Part shown: positions 7,972-17,028 of the stretch, piece after piece
Numbering within the stretch: the stretch's first letter is position 1
Layout of the letters: the number at the start of each line of letters is the position of its first letter
Assembly (NCBI RefSeq): GCF_900187565.1
Contig: NZ_FYED01000006.1
Coordinates: 1 to 64,000, forward strand
DNA: 64,000 bases
Direction of reading: 5' to 3'
DNA from: Pseudomonas sp. Irchel 3A7
Lineage (GTDB): Bacteria; Pseudomonadota; Gammaproteobacteria; Pseudomonadales; Pseudomonadaceae
Made by a program: the position numbers and the translations under genes
Notes under the pieces: generated by a model
Database searches by the model: none
What the model was told of the DNA's origin: nothing
What the model saw: the letters and a program-made list of their open reading frames with translations, nothing else

Positions 7972-9645
7972 ATGTATCAGTACGACGACTATGACCGGGC
8001 GCTGGTGTTCGAGCGGGTTGCGCAGTTTCGCGATCAGGTCGAACGCTTCATGGCCGGCGAGCTGAGCGAGGAAGAGTTCCTGCCGTTGCGCCTGCAAAAT
8101 GGCCTGTACATGCAAAAACACGCCTACATGCTGCGAGTGGCGATTCCCTACGGCACGCTGAGTGCCCGGCAGATGCGAACCCTGGCGAGCATCGCCCGGG
8201 ATTACGATCGCGGCTACGGCCACTTCACCACCCGGCAGAACATGCAGTTCAACTGGATCGAACTGGCCCAGGTGCCGGACATCCTCGAACGCCTGGCCGC
8301 GGTGGAAATGCATGCGATCCAGACCTCCGGCAACTGCGTGCGCAACATCACCACCGAAGCTTTTGCCGGGGTCGCCGCCGACGAAATGATCGACCCACGA
8401 CCGCTGGCGGAGATCCTGCGGCAGTGGTCGACCATCAACCCGGAATTCCTGTTTCTGCCGCGCAAGTTCAAGATCGCCATCTGCTCGGCCGAGCAGGATC
8501 GGGCGGCGATCATGATGCATGACATCGGCCTCTATCTTTACCCCGGCGAAGACGGGCAAATGCTGCTGCGGGTGATTGTCGGCGGTGGGTTGGGGCGTAC
8601 GCCGATTCTCGGTTTGCAGATCCGCGACGGCTTGCCGTGGCAGCACCTGCTGTCCTACGTCGAGGCGGTGTTGCGCGTGTACAACCGCCATGGCCGGCGG
8701 GACAACAAGTACAAGGCGCGGATCAAGATCCTGGTCAAAGCCCTGGGTATCGACGCTTTCGCCCGGGAAGTGGAGGAGGAGTGGCAGTACCTCAAGGATG
8801 GCCCGGCGCAACTGACCCTCGATGAGTTCGAGCGCGTGGCCAGTGCCTTCGTCGCGCCGGATTATCGTACGCTGGCAGACACCAACCTTGATTTCGGCAC
8901 ACATCTGGCCGAGAACCCGGCATTCGCGCGCTGGGTAATGCGTAATGTGCAACCGCACAAAGTGTCGGGCTACGCCAGCGTGGTGCTGTCGACCAAACCC
9001 GGCATTGCCGCGCCACCGGGCGATGTCACCGACACGCAGATGGACGCCGTGGCTGAGTGGTCCGAGCGCTTCGGCTTCGGCGAAATCCGTATCGCCCATG
9101 AACAGAATATCGTCCTGCCGGACGTGCCCAAGGCCGACCTGTATGCGTTGTGGCGCCTGGCCTGCGAACACAATCTGGGCAGCGCCAATGTCGGCTTGCT
9201 GACCGATATCATCGCCTGCCCCGGTGGTGACTTCTGTGCGCTGGCCAACGCCAAGTCGATTCCCATCGCCCAGGCCATCCAGGCACGCTTCGAAGATCTC
9301 GATTACCTGCACGACCTGGGTGATATCAGCCTCAATATCTCCGGTTGCATGAATGCCTGCGGTCATCACCACATCGGCAACATCGGCATCCTCGGGGTCG
9401 ATAAGAACGGCAGCGAGTGGTACCAGATCACCCTCGGTGGCGCCCAGGGCAAGAACAGCGCATTGGGCAAGGTTATTGGCCCGTCTTTCAGCGCCGTTGA
9501 AGTGCCCGATGTCATCGAGCGCATCATCGAGACCTTCGTGCGTTACCGCGAGAGCGAGGAGTTGTTCGTCGACACCTTCCATCGCATCGGCCTGGAGCCG
9601 TTCAAGGAGACGGTGTACCCGAAGGTGCTGGAGGTGTCGGCATGA
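7972..9645 (+). CDS. Siroheme-dependent nitrite/sulfite reductase
   Basis: The 557-residue protein has the two-fold ferredoxin-like/siroheme layout of the family. HFTTRQNMQFNWI near residue 83 is the siroheme-contacting HxTxRQ segment. The 4Fe-4S cluster and bridging thiolate come from ACPGGDFC and SGCMNACGHHH (Cys-x5-Cys, then Cys-x3-Cys). It carries out six-electron reduction of nitrite or sulfite. Sequence alone does not settle which, though the variant ACPGGDFC differs from the CysI form. GAGG precedes the ATG. It overlaps the DUF934 gene by 4 nt. From memory this pair corresponds to P. aeruginosa PA4130-PA4129, which also sit beside an orphan ccoN. Confidence 0.9.
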   Translation: MYQYDDYDRALVFERVAQFRDQVERFMAGELSEEEFLPLRLQNGLYMQKHAYMLRVAIPYGTLSARQMRTLASIARDYDRGYGHFTTRQNMQFNWIELAQVPDILERLAAVEMHAIQTSGNCVRNITTEAFAGVAADEMIDPRPLAEILRQWSTINPEFLFLPRKFKIAICSAEQDRAAIMMHDIGLYLYPGEDGQMLLRVIVGGGLGRTPILGLQIRDGLPWQHLLSYVEAVLRVYNRHGRRDNKYKARIKILVKALGIDAFAREVEEEWQYLKDGPAQLTLDEFERVASAFVAPDYRTLADTNLDFGTHLAENPAFARWVMRNVQPHKVSGYASVVLSTKPGIAAPPGDVTDTQMDAVAEWSERFGFGEIRIAHEQNIVLPDVPKADLYALWRLACEHNLGSANVGLLTDIIACPGGDFCALANAKSIPIAQAIQARFEDLDYLHDLGDISLNISGCMNACGHHHIGNIGILGVDKNGSEWYQITLGGAQGKNSALGKVIGPSFSAVEVPDVIERIIETFVRYRESEELFVDTFHRIGLEPFKETVYPKVLEVSA

Positions 9646-10121
9646 ATAATCTGTTGCGACTGGAGGAGGGCGTGGCGCGGATTGACGCGGATGATCCCTG
9701 GGCACTGGTCAGGGAGCCCGATACCGGGTTACCGGCCGGTGCGCTGATTCTGCCGCTGGCCCGGTGGCTGGAAAACCCGCAGCAAAACGCGGTGTGGCTG
9801 GGGCCGGACGATGAAGTGGAAAGCCTCAAGCCTTGGTTTGCCCAACTGCCGTTAATCGCCCTGGACTTCCCGAGTTTTCGCGATGGGCGCGCGTACAGCC
9901 AGGCGTATCTGCTGCGTACGCGATTGGGCTGGACCGGCGAATTGCGCGCCATCGGTGATGTATTGCGCGATCAACTCAGCCACATGCGTCAGTGCGGTTT
10001 CGACAGCTTCGCAGTGCGTGAAGACAAATCCGCGGAGGATGCGCTGAAAGGGTTGGCGGGGATGAGTGTGTTGTACGGGCGGTCGGTGATTGAACCGCGA
10101 CCGTTGTTTCGGCGGCGCTAA
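9642..10121 (+). CDS. DUF934 family protein, partner of the reductase
   Basis: The 159-residue protein matches DUF934, a family almost always encoded directly after siroheme sulfite/nitrite reductases. It shows the conserved block LDFPSFRDGRAYSQAYLLR and later GELRAIGDVLRDQ with HMRQCGFDSFAVR. Its start overlaps the reductase stop (ATGA), so the two are translated together. The biochemical role of DUF934 is not settled; an accessory or electron-transfer role for the reductase is inferred from the constant pairing. No signal peptide is seen. It is followed by a palindrome that likely terminates the operon. Confidence 0.85.
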   Translation: MNNLLRLEEGVARIDADDPWALVREPDTGLPAGALILPLARWLENPQQNAVWLGPDDEVESLKPWFAQLPLIALDFPSFRDGRAYSQAYLLRTRLGWTGELRAIGDVLRDQLSHMRQCGFDSFAVREDKSAEDALKGLAGMSVLYGRSVIEPRPLFRRR

Positions 10122-10132
10122 GCACCAAAAAC

Positions 10133-10197
10133 GCAAAAGATCGCAGCATTCGACAGCTCTGTGTAGGCGCTGCCGAAGGCTGCGATCTCTTGGTTTT
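10133..10197. repeat. REP-type palindrome acting as bidirectional terminator
   Basis: The arms AAAGATCGCAGC and GCTGCGATCTCTT flank inner sequence that also pairs (CGACAGCTC / CTGCCGAAGG, imperfect). It lies between the convergent DUF934 and lipoprotein genes and ends in TTGGTTTT on the plus strand. A second arm of this family appears singly near 158-174. Confidence 0.65.
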
Positions 10198-10198
10198 A

Positions 10199-10699
10199 TC
10201 AGTTGATGCGAACCAGCGCCGCGCGATCGCTTGGCGACACTTGATCGATTTCCAGCAGGGTCAGGTTCTTCGGCGCTTCACCGGCCAGTGGGCTGCCGAG
10301 GTTTCCTGCGGCGTCAGCCGGAAGCTTGTACATCGCACCTGTCATCGGATCGACGACCAGCATGCCAATCAGACCGCCGAACAAAATGTTGCCCCAGTAC
10401 CAGCCGCTCATGCTGGTATCCAGTTTTGCGGTGGTATCGGCATAGCCTTCTTTTTTGAAGGTAATGGTGTAGGTCTCGCCTTTGAAGTAGCCACGACCCG
10501 AAGGCAGCGTCACGGAGTTGGGCGTGGAACCGCTATGAACGACGACACCGTCCTTGTTCTGGACCGTGAAGTTGGCACCACTCGGGGTGCTCGATACGTT
10601 TACAGGGTACTTGCTGTCCCCGACGATGCTTGCGCAGCCGGAAGTCAGGAGGGTGGCGGTCAGGGCTGTAACGGTGAAAAACTTGCGCAGAACTACCAT
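10199..10699 (-). CDS. Lipoprotein with PEGA-like domain
   Basis: The 166-residue precursor has a lipoprotein signal (FFTVTALTATLLTSGC, lipobox LTSGC, Cys22). The mature part starts ASIVGDSKYPVNVSSTPSGANFTV, a small beta domain of PEGA type (PSGA...GYFKGETYTITFKKEGY). It then has a hydrophobic Gly-rich stretch WYWGNILFGGLIGMLVVDP and an acidic-polar tail. The middle hydrophobic segment suggests membrane contact. These proteins are widespread in Pseudomonas with no fixed function. AAGGAAAAAA precedes the ATG. The gene stands alone and is convergent with the reductase operon. Confidence 0.8.
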   Translation of the reverse strand: MVVLRKFFTVTALTATLLTSGCASIVGDSKYPVNVSSTPSGANFTVQNKDGVVVHSGSTPNSVTLPSGRGYFKGETYTITFKKEGYADTTAKLDTSMSGWYWGNILFGGLIGMLVVDPMTGAMYKLPADAAGNLGSPLAGEAPKNLTLLEIDQVSPSDRAALVRIN

Positions 10700-10850
10700 T
10701 TTTTTCCTTGCGACTGGACTGTGCCGTCATTGGCCGAGGCGTGCTTCATGCAGGCCTCGAGGTGGATACTTGGGGTGATGTTAACGCGGCAGGCACTTTG
10801 CCAGTAGTGGCTATATGGTGTCACCAAAAATCGAAAGAATTTTTACATTC

Positions 10851-10953
10851 CTGTAGGAGCGAGCTTGCTCGCGATGGGCGTCAACGATTATGCGGTCAGC
10901 CTGACGAAACACGGCGCCCTGACTTCCATCGCGGGCAAGCTCGCACCTACAAC
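10851..10953. repeat. REPIN of the TAGGAGCGAGCTTGCTCGCG family
   Basis: The left arm CTGTAGGAGCGAGCTTGCTC begins at 10851. The right arm GCGGGCAAGCTCGCACCTAC ends near 10950 and carries a few substitutions. The spacer starts GGGCGTCAACGATTATGCGG, clearly related to the copies at 3370 and 5811. It sits just past the stop of the octaheme cytochrome gene. Confidence 0.85.
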
Positions 10954-10963
10954 GTGCAGGGAC

Positions 10964-13336
10964 TCACTTCAACGCCGGATCGCCCCTGTTGATTTTCTTC
11001 CAGCCCTGCAGCAGCACCTGCGCCTTGGGTTCCTGCCCGTTGTCGAGGTAGTACTGGATCAGCGACAGCCGCGCATTGCGGTTGGCCGGCTGCTCCTTCA
11101 ACAGCCTTTCCAGCTCTGCGCAGGCGTCATCGACCTTGCCGCTGTCATGCAGCGCCACCGCGAGCACGTAGCCGTATTGCGCGGTTTGCGGCTCCAGTTG
11201 CGCGGCTTTGCGCAGGAACGGCATGGCTTGCCCGGACTTGCCGGCACGCACCAGCGACAGGCCCTGAGTGTGTTGCAGCAGCGCAACGTCCGGGTGGTCC
11301 TTCAGGCTTTGCGCGAGCAGTGCCTGGGCCTCCTGGCTGCGGCCATTGGCTTCCAGCCATTGCACCAGCGTCACCCGCGCCGGATGAAAGTCCGGATCAC
11401 GCTGGAGCGCGGTGCGCAGCAGGCCTTCGACCTCGCCACCGCGGCCGCTGGCCTGGTACAACATCGCCAGGTTGAGGTTGGCTTCGGCGCGTTCGGCCAG
11501 GCTCCTTTGCACCGCTTCGTACTCGGCAATGGCGGCATTCCAGGCGTCCTGGGCGCTGCCCAGACCGTTGCGCGCCACGCTGAGCACGTCCCGCGCCGCG
11601 GCAATGCGTACGGCTTTTACTGGATCGCTCAGTACCGGCGCCAACAGCGGTGCACGCTCGGCCGGCGGCAGGAAGGCGCTGATTGCCCGCACGGCGCTTT
11701 CTCGCACTTGCGGTGCCGGATGACTCAAGTCCTTTGTCGCCAGTTTCAGCGCCTGTTCGCTGGGGTACAGCGGCAACTCGGCCAGCAGGCTCGCCCGTTG
11801 AATCGCCGGCAGGTTGCTGCGTTGCAATTGCTCGTACAGGGCTTGCGCCGCGCCGGGCTGACCGTTGCGGATCAGCCACAGGCTTTCGTCGTAACGTGGC
11901 GCTTGCGCCGTGCCGGCGTTGGCGGTGTTCCACAGCTTGAACTGTTCTGTGACCTTGTCGCCGGCCTTGCCCTGGTGGCAGGTCAGGCAGGCGTCCGGCG
12001 TGCCGAGTCTTTGCGCGCGTTCGGGGTTGGGGATGCTGAAGCTGTGGTCATGCCTGAAGTCGTTGCCCATGTAGAACTTGCCGGGCATATGGCAATCCAC
12101 ACACTGCGAACCCGGTTGGCCCGGGGTGTGGCGGGTGTGTTCGATGGCGTCATAGTTCTTCGCTTGCAGGCCCTTGCCGTCGATGCCTTCCACGGAGGTC
12201 TTGCCCGCGGAGTTGTGGCATTGCAGGCAGACGCCGTTGTCCGGTGCCTTCAGTTCGGTACTGTGGGGGTTATGGCAATTGCTGCACCGCACACCCTTGT
12301 CGAACATTTTGCTTTGGGCAAAGGAGCCGTGTTCGAACACTTCATCCTTGATCTTGCCGTCCAGGGCGTACAGCTCGCGGGTCAGGGTACTCGGCAGGTA
12401 ATCGTCCATCAGGCGCTTGCCGACGGTGAAACCATCGCCCAGCGGCGCGCGGCGGGCGTGGCAGCGGGCACAGGTTTCGATTTCGACGGTGGTGTTTTTA
12501 TCCTTGAGGTCGACGGCGAAACCGGCGTGGATCAGCTCGGTTTTCTTCGCCGTCCATTCGAGGTGATCGGAGGCCGGGCCATGGCAGGCCTGACAGCCGA
12601 CACCGAGGCTGTTCCACTGACTGTCGAAGGTATTTTTCGCCGCATCGAAATTGCGCTTGTAACCGGTGGTGTGGCATTCGACGCACATGAAGTTGGCATT
12701 CTGACTCGGTTTGCTCCAGTGCAACGGGTCCTTGAAGGTCACGCCCTGGCCCGGGTAGAGATGAAACCAGCGCTGCTTCTCGGTATCCCAGGCCACACCC
12801 AGGGCTTGCAAGCGTCCGTCGCCGACTGCAATCAGGTATTGCTGCAACGGCGCGATGCCAAAGGTGTAGGCGACCTTGAAATCGGCATTCTTGCCGTCGA
12901 TGCCAGGGGTGTTGACCCAGAAGCCGTCGTCCTTGCGCGAGAAACGGGTGGTTTCGTTCTCCGCCTTGAAGGTGACGTTGTTGAAGTCGCCGAGCATCGT
13001 TTCGGCGTTGGCCTCCTGCATCGCCAATTGGTGATGGGAGCCTTGCCAGTCCTTGACCTGGGCGTCGTGGCAGCCCTGACATTGCTGCTCATCGACCATT
13101 TTTGGCGGCGCCATTCCCGGCACAGGGGCAACCGGTCGTGGCTTGATGGGTTGAACGACAGGCGTACTGACCGGCGCATAAGTCACGGGCGCCGGGTGAC
13201 TGCCGAACAGAAACCAGCCGATGCCCGTGACAGCGAGGAGAAGGATGCCAATGGTGACGGGGAACAGGTAACGGTTAATCAGGGTCGGTTGCGAATCAGG
13301 TTTTGCGGTTACCGCTTTATTTTTATCTTTCGGCAT
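10964..13336 (-). CDS. Octaheme cytochrome c fused to HEAT and TPR repeats
   Basis: The 790-residue protein has an N-terminal membrane anchor (about 23-44) and a Pro/Val-rich linker. Its multiheme region (about 86-455) has eight CxxCH motifs: CQGCH, CVECH, CQACH, CARCH, CSNCH, CLQCH, CVDCH and CLTCH. The C-terminal half contains HEAT-like helices (HPAPQVRESAVRAISAF, then DPVKAVRIAAARD) and several TPR units (about 570-780). It should face the periplasm and pass electrons. The heme spacing recalls cytochrome c554/NrfA-like domains, but no catalytic lysine-ligated heme (CxxCK) is seen. No quinol dehydrogenase gene is adjacent. Partner and substrate are unknown; the TPR part suggests a protein-docking role. 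Confidence 0.85.
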   Translation of the reverse strand: MPKDKNKAVTAKPDSQPTLINRYLFPVTIGILLLAVTGIGWFLFGSHPAPVTYAPVSTPVVQPIKPRPVAPVPGMAPPKMVDEQQCQGCHDAQVKDWQGSHHQLAMQEANAETMLGDFNNVTFKAENETTRFSRKDDGFWVNTPGIDGKNADFKVAYTFGIAPLQQYLIAVGDGRLQALGVAWDTEKQRWFHLYPGQGVTFKDPLHWSKPSQNANFMCVECHTTGYKRNFDAAKNTFDSQWNSLGVGCQACHGPASDHLEWTAKKTELIHAGFAVDLKDKNTTVEIETCARCHARRAPLGDGFTVGKRLMDDYLPSTLTRELYALDGKIKDEVFEHGSFAQSKMFDKGVRCSNCHNPHSTELKAPDNGVCLQCHNSAGKTSVEGIDGKGLQAKNYDAIEHTRHTPGQPGSQCVDCHMPGKFYMGNDFRHDHSFSIPNPERAQRLGTPDACLTCHQGKAGDKVTEQFKLWNTANAGTAQAPRYDESLWLIRNGQPGAAQALYEQLQRSNLPAIQRASLLAELPLYPSEQALKLATKDLSHPAPQVRESAVRAISAFLPPAERAPLLAPVLSDPVKAVRIAAARDVLSVARNGLGSAQDAWNAAIAEYEAVQRSLAERAEANLNLAMLYQASGRGGEVEGLLRTALQRDPDFHPARVTLVQWLEANGRSQEAQALLAQSLKDHPDVALLQHTQGLSLVRAGKSGQAMPFLRKAAQLEPQTAQYGYVLAVALHDSGKVDDACAELERLLKEQPANRNARLSLIQYYLDNGQEPKAQVLLQGWKKINRGDPALK

Positions 13337-13552
13337 TGCGACTTCCGTAGTCCGGTTGCGTTTGCCGTCAGGCGCGCGTACATGCTCGATGCAGCTTTGC
13401 CGGATGGTCGGCGTCTGTCAAATCACGCTTGTGATGTGCTCAGTTGCATTAGATGAATATTGTGTTTTTCGCGAGCGCCGGGCTCTTTATTGGCTATACC
13501 TGTAACACCTCTGTTCCTAACCGTAGTCGATCTTCTTTACAGGAGTTACCGC

Positions 13553-14224
13553 ATGAAGTTAGCGCTGATGATGGGCACCGTGTGCATGGCCTCGATTGCC
13601 ATGGTCGGTTGCGCCAGCAAGGTCGTGGAGCCGGACCAGTATTCCGGGTTTCTCAAGAACTACAGCCAGCTCAAGGAAGCCAAGTCACCCTCAGGCGCCA
13701 CCGTGATGCGTTGGGTCGATCCCAAGCTCGACATCAACAAGTTCACCAGCGTTTACGTCGAACCGACCCAGCTGTATCCCAAACCCCAGCCGACCGAGAC
13801 AATCCCCCAGACCACCTTGAACGGGATTACCAGCTACTACGACCAGGCGCTCAAGCGTGAAATCGGCAAATCCTTGCCGTTGGCATCCGGCCCGGGCCCG
13901 GGTGTCATCGTGGTGCGTGCGGCGATCACCGCTGTCAGCAGCAAGACCGAAGGCCTCAAGCCCTATGAAGTGATCCCGATTGCCCTGGTGGCCGCAGCGG
14001 TCAGCACCGCCAGCGGTATCCGCGATCAGGAAACCGACCTGGCCACCGAAGCGGTGTTCCTCGATGGCGGCAACAATCATGTCCTGGCCCAGGTCGTGCG
14101 CAAGGGCACCGGCAAACCGCTGGAAAACAAAGCCCAGGTAATGAAGGCCGATGATGTCAAAGGCGTGATCGATGGCTGGGCGGTGGATATGCATCAGTCC
14201 TATCTCAAACTCAAATCCAAGTGA
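13553..14224 (+). CDS. DUF3313 family lipoprotein
   Basis: The 223-residue precursor has a lipoprotein signal with lipobox MVGC (Cys20). The mature part carries the DUF3313 pattern: YSGFLKNYSQL near the start, then YVEPTQLYP and later GVIVVRAAITAVS and DQETDLATEAVFLD. The family is found in envelopes of proteobacteria and has no assigned function. The start at 13553 has AGGAG upstream and gives the signal peptide directly; the longer frame from 13460 adds only non-signal sequence. It is divergent from the octaheme cytochrome across 216 nt. A REPIN follows the stop. Confidence 0.85.
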   Translation: MKLALMMGTVCMASIAMVGCASKVVEPDQYSGFLKNYSQLKEAKSPSGATVMRWVDPKLDINKFTSVYVEPTQLYPKPQPTETIPQTTLNGITSYYDQALKREIGKSLPLASGPGPGVIVVRAAITAVSSKTEGLKPYEVIPIALVAAAVSTASGIRDQETDLATEAVFLDGGNNHVLAQVVRKGTGKPLENKAQVMKADDVKGVIDGWAVDMHQSYLKLKSK

Positions 14225-14244
14225 TGTATAGGGGTTGATGGCCC

Positions 14245-14300
14245 CATCGCTGGCAAGCCAGCTCCCACAAAACCCTGTGGGAGCTGGCTTGCCAGCGATG
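14245..14300. repeat. REPIN of the GCTGGCAAGCCAGCTCCCAC family
   Basis: CATCGCTGGCAAGCCAGCTC at 14245 and its exact complement ending at 14300 enclose a short AT-rich loop. It lies between the convergent DUF3313 and spermidine-synthase-like genes. The same family is found inside the BatD-like gene at 21017-21094. Confidence 0.9.
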
Positions 14301-14320
14301 GCGATCCAACAGGCACTGAA

Positions 14321-16834
14321 TCACTCCCCGACAAACCACCGGTAATACGGATTCCCCCCATCCCCGCGCATCACCTCACGAATATCCCGGCCCCAGGCAT
14401 CGCGATCGCCGTCATAGGCATGCAGGCTCGCCCGATAGAACTGCATCAGGCGTTGCCGGTGCGCGCTCATCCGCTCATTGAAACCCGCATCGGCATTCAC
14501 CAGCGGCGCGGCAGTGTGCAAGTCCAGCAGCGCCGGCAACACCCGGGTGATCTCCTTGGTCCGGACCCAGGGTGCATATTCGATGCGCGGTTGATCATCG
14601 GTCACCGGACGCGCGTCAGCGGCAAAGCGTTCCAGGCCGGCGCGATCAGTCACCCAGGTGGCGAGCAACGCGGCGGCCGAGCCGATACCGACATCCTGCA
14701 AGGTGCCACGCACGCTGTCCTGCTGGAAGCGTTGACTGATTTTCCCGACATCCAGCTCGATCGGCTCCAGCGAGCCCACCATCAGCATCTCGTGGAACTC
14801 GCTGGTCCACAGCGTGGCGTAGGGGAAGACATCGAGGAAACTGCGCACCAGCGAGCGCGAATCGTTGATGTTTTGCGTCGGCAGCGGCAGCCACTGGGCG
14901 ACCAGGCCCTGATTCTGAAGGCGGCTGGCAGCCAGTTGGTAGAAGTCCCGGGAATACAGATTGACCACACCGGCCGCGGAGGGCGGTGGTGGCTCGAGGG
15001 TGATCAGGTCATAACGCTGCGGATTGCGCAGCAGTTCCTGGCGACCGTCACGCAGGCGCACATCGATACTCGGATCGGCGGCGGCATCGAAATTGCCCTT
15101 GAACAACGGCGCTGCCTTGACCACCGATGGCAGCAGTTCGGCGACGACCCGGTGCTCCAGGCCCGGATAGCGCGTCAGGGCGCCGGCGGTGATGCCGGTG
15201 CCAAAGCCGATCACCAGCGCTGAACGAGGCTCGGCGTTGTGGATCAGCAGCGGCAACAGCGCCTGAATGCGCATGTAGCGCAGGGAAGGCATGGCATCGC
15301 CGGTGTTCGATACACCCTGGATGTACAACCGCTGGAAGGCCTTCTGCCCCTTGCCCTGGGTGACCACGGCAACGGTACCGCCACGTCCTTCCTCGTAAAA
15401 AGCCAGGTTGGCATTGCGTGCGCCAGGCAGCAGGCTGGCCAGTTTGTTCACCGGGGTCAGCAGCGCCACGGCCACCGACAGCAGGCCGACCGCGATGACG
15501 CCCTGACGCCGGCCTTTCTTGACCCCATGCCCCTTGCGCACCGAGAAATACCCGATCCCGGCAGCGATGATCGCCAGCAATCCCAACGTACGCACCAGCC
15601 CCAGCAACGGGATCAGCACGAACCCGCAGAGCATCACCCCGATGATGCCGCCGAGGGTATTGAACGCTACGACTTCACCGACATGGCGCCCCACATGCTC
15701 GCGCCCGACGCTCAAGCGCAGGGCCACGGGAAACGCCGCGCCCAGCAGCACCGTCGGCACGAAGACGATGCTCAACGCCGCCACGGCAAAGCGCGCGCAC
15801 ATGCCCGCCAGTTCACTGGCACCCAGCGACAGCACCCAGGCTTCGACCAGGCTTTGCGCGAGCACGAGCCAGCGTCCGAGCACAGCAATTTCCAGCAACG
15901 CAATCAGCCCTGCACCGGCGATCAGCAGACCGAATACGCCCCAGGGATCGCGCAGGCGGTCGACCCGTCGGGCGAGCAGGGCGCTGCCGAGAAACAGGCC
16001 GGTGAGGTAGGTGGCCAATACCACGGCGAAGGCATAGGTGCGGGTGCTCATGAACTGCACGATCGATTGCGACCAGACCACTTCGTAACCGAGGGCCACG
16101 CCACCGGCAATCGAATACAGCCACAGCGCCAGGCGGTCCGGCGCCTTGTCGGCAGGGTGCCGTGTCGGCGTTTCGACTGGTAGCGGACGCTGGCGCTGGA
16201 ACCACAGGGCAGCGGCGGCGGCCAGCAGGTTGAGCATCGCGGCGGCCAGCGCGCTGCCACGTACGCCCAGGGTGGCAATCAGCACAAACGCGGCGAGCAG
16301 GGTCCCCGCGATCGCGCCGGCGGTGTTCGCCGCATACAGGTGGCCGCCGGCCTTGCCCAGTTGCTGTGGATCGCTGGCCAGGGAGCGGACCAGCACCGGC
16401 AGCGTGCCGCCCATCAGCAACGCCGGAAGGCCGACCAGCGTAAACGGCAACACCCAGGCCAGCAGGCCGATCTGCTGTTCCAGCCAGGCAAACGGCTGGG
16501 CCGCCAGGCTCATGGCGAAGGTCGCGCCGACACCGAGTACCGCCACCAGCACTTCCAGCCCGGCATACAGCAGGACCGGTTGCTGCAAGCGGTCGGCCCA
16601 GCGCCCGAAGAGCAAGCCGCCCAGGGCAAGCCCGGCAAAAAACGCGCTGATCCCCGTGGTGATGGCATACACCTCGACGCCCACCACCAGTGACAGCTGC
16701 TTGATCCACAACACCTGATACACCAGCGCCGCGGCACCGGAAACGAACAGCAGCAGGGCAGGGATCAACAGCGCCGGGGAGGCGACGTGAGGGGCGGGTA
16801 TGGCCGACGACTTGCTGGTGACGCGTGAGGACAT
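14321..16834 (-). CDS. Membrane-fused spermidine synthase-like methyltransferase-fold protein
   Basis: The 837-residue protein has a large N-terminal half with about 12-14 hydrophobic helices in MFS-like arrangement (LYQVLWIKQLSLVVGVEVYA at the start). It is followed by a C-terminal Rossmann domain with the nucleotide-binding motif VIGFGTGITAGALTRYPG (near residue 540) and the DLITLEPPPP block of spermidine-synthase-like enzymes. Such fused proteins are common in proteobacteria and have no proven substrate; the acidic residue pattern for polyamine binding is only partly visible. It belongs to the inner membrane. A REPIN separates it from the sulfatase gene upstream, so co-transcription is uncertain. 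Confidence 0.82.
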   Translation of the reverse strand: MSSRVTSKSSAIPAPHVASPALLIPALLLFVSGAAALVYQVLWIKQLSLVVGVEVYAITTGISAFFAGLALGGLLFGRWADRLQQPVLLYAGLEVLVAVLGVGATFAMSLAAQPFAWLEQQIGLLAWVLPFTLVGLPALLMGGTLPVLVRSLASDPQQLGKAGGHLYAANTAGAIAGTLLAAFVLIATLGVRGSALAAAMLNLLAAAAALWFQRQRPLPVETPTRHPADKAPDRLALWLYSIAGGVALGYEVVWSQSIVQFMSTRTYAFAVVLATYLTGLFLGSALLARRVDRLRDPWGVFGLLIAGAGLIALLEIAVLGRWLVLAQSLVEAWVLSLGASELAGMCARFAVAALSIVFVPTVLLGAAFPVALRLSVGREHVGRHVGEVVAFNTLGGIIGVMLCGFVLIPLLGLVRTLGLLAIIAAGIGYFSVRKGHGVKKGRRQGVIAVGLLSVAVALLTPVNKLASLLPGARNANLAFYEEGRGGTVAVVTQGKGQKAFQRLYIQGVSNTGDAMPSLRYMRIQALLPLLIHNAEPRSALVIGFGTGITAGALTRYPGLEHRVVAELLPSVVKAAPLFKGNFDAAADPSIDVRLRDGRQELLRNPQRYDLITLEPPPPSAAGVVNLYSRDFYQLAASRLQNQGLVAQWLPLPTQNINDSRSLVRSFLDVFPYATLWTSEFHEMLMVGSLEPIELDVGKISQRFQQDSVRGTLQDVGIGSAAALLATWVTDRAGLERFAADARPVTDDQPRIEYAPWVRTKEITRVLPALLDLHTAAPLVNADAGFNERMSAHRQRLMQFYRASLHAYDGDRDAWGRDIREVMRGDGGNPYYRWFVGE

Positions 16835-16884
16835 TGCCGATTGCCTTGTTCCGGTTCAAATACATCAGCGACTGCACCGGCCCC

Positions 16885-16959
16885 TTCGCGAGCAGGCTCG
16901 CTCCCACAGTAGATCTTTGGTGAGCGGAAAATCCCTGTGGGAGCGAGCCTGCTCGCGAA
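16885..16959. repeat. REPIN, GTGGGAGCGAGC family, inverted (short-loop) orientation
   Basis: TTCGCGAGCAGGCTCGCTCC from 16885 is followed by a 26-nt loop and its complement ending at about 16959. It lies upstream of the fused spermidine-synthase gene and downstream of the sulfatase terminator. Confidence 0.9.
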
Positions 16960-16983
16960 TGAAGTTAACGCGGTCTCCAATGG

Positions 16984-17016
16984 AAAATAGGGCCGCTCGC
17001 CGATGAGGGCGAGCGG
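16984..17016 (-). terminator. Probable terminator of the sulfatase operon
   Basis: On the minus strand a 9-bp perfect GC-rich stem (CCGCTCGCC / GGCGAGCGG, positions 16993-17016, 6-nt loop) is followed after five bases by TTTT. It begins 12 nt past the sulfatase stop. Confidence 0.6.
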
Positions 17017-17028
17017 TGTAAAGCGGTG

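Noticed and set aside
7933..9705. 590-codon antisense frame over the nitrite/sulfite reductase
   Set aside because: It is His/Gln/Arg-rich shadow text with no family features; the plus strand carries all siroheme and cluster residues.
10865..13456. 863-codon open frame antisense to the octaheme cytochrome
   Set aside because: The opposite strand encodes eight CxxCH motifs, a membrane anchor and TPRs. The antisense frame has low-complexity Arg/Gln/Val-rich text and starts inside a REPIN. Long antisense frames are expected at this GC.
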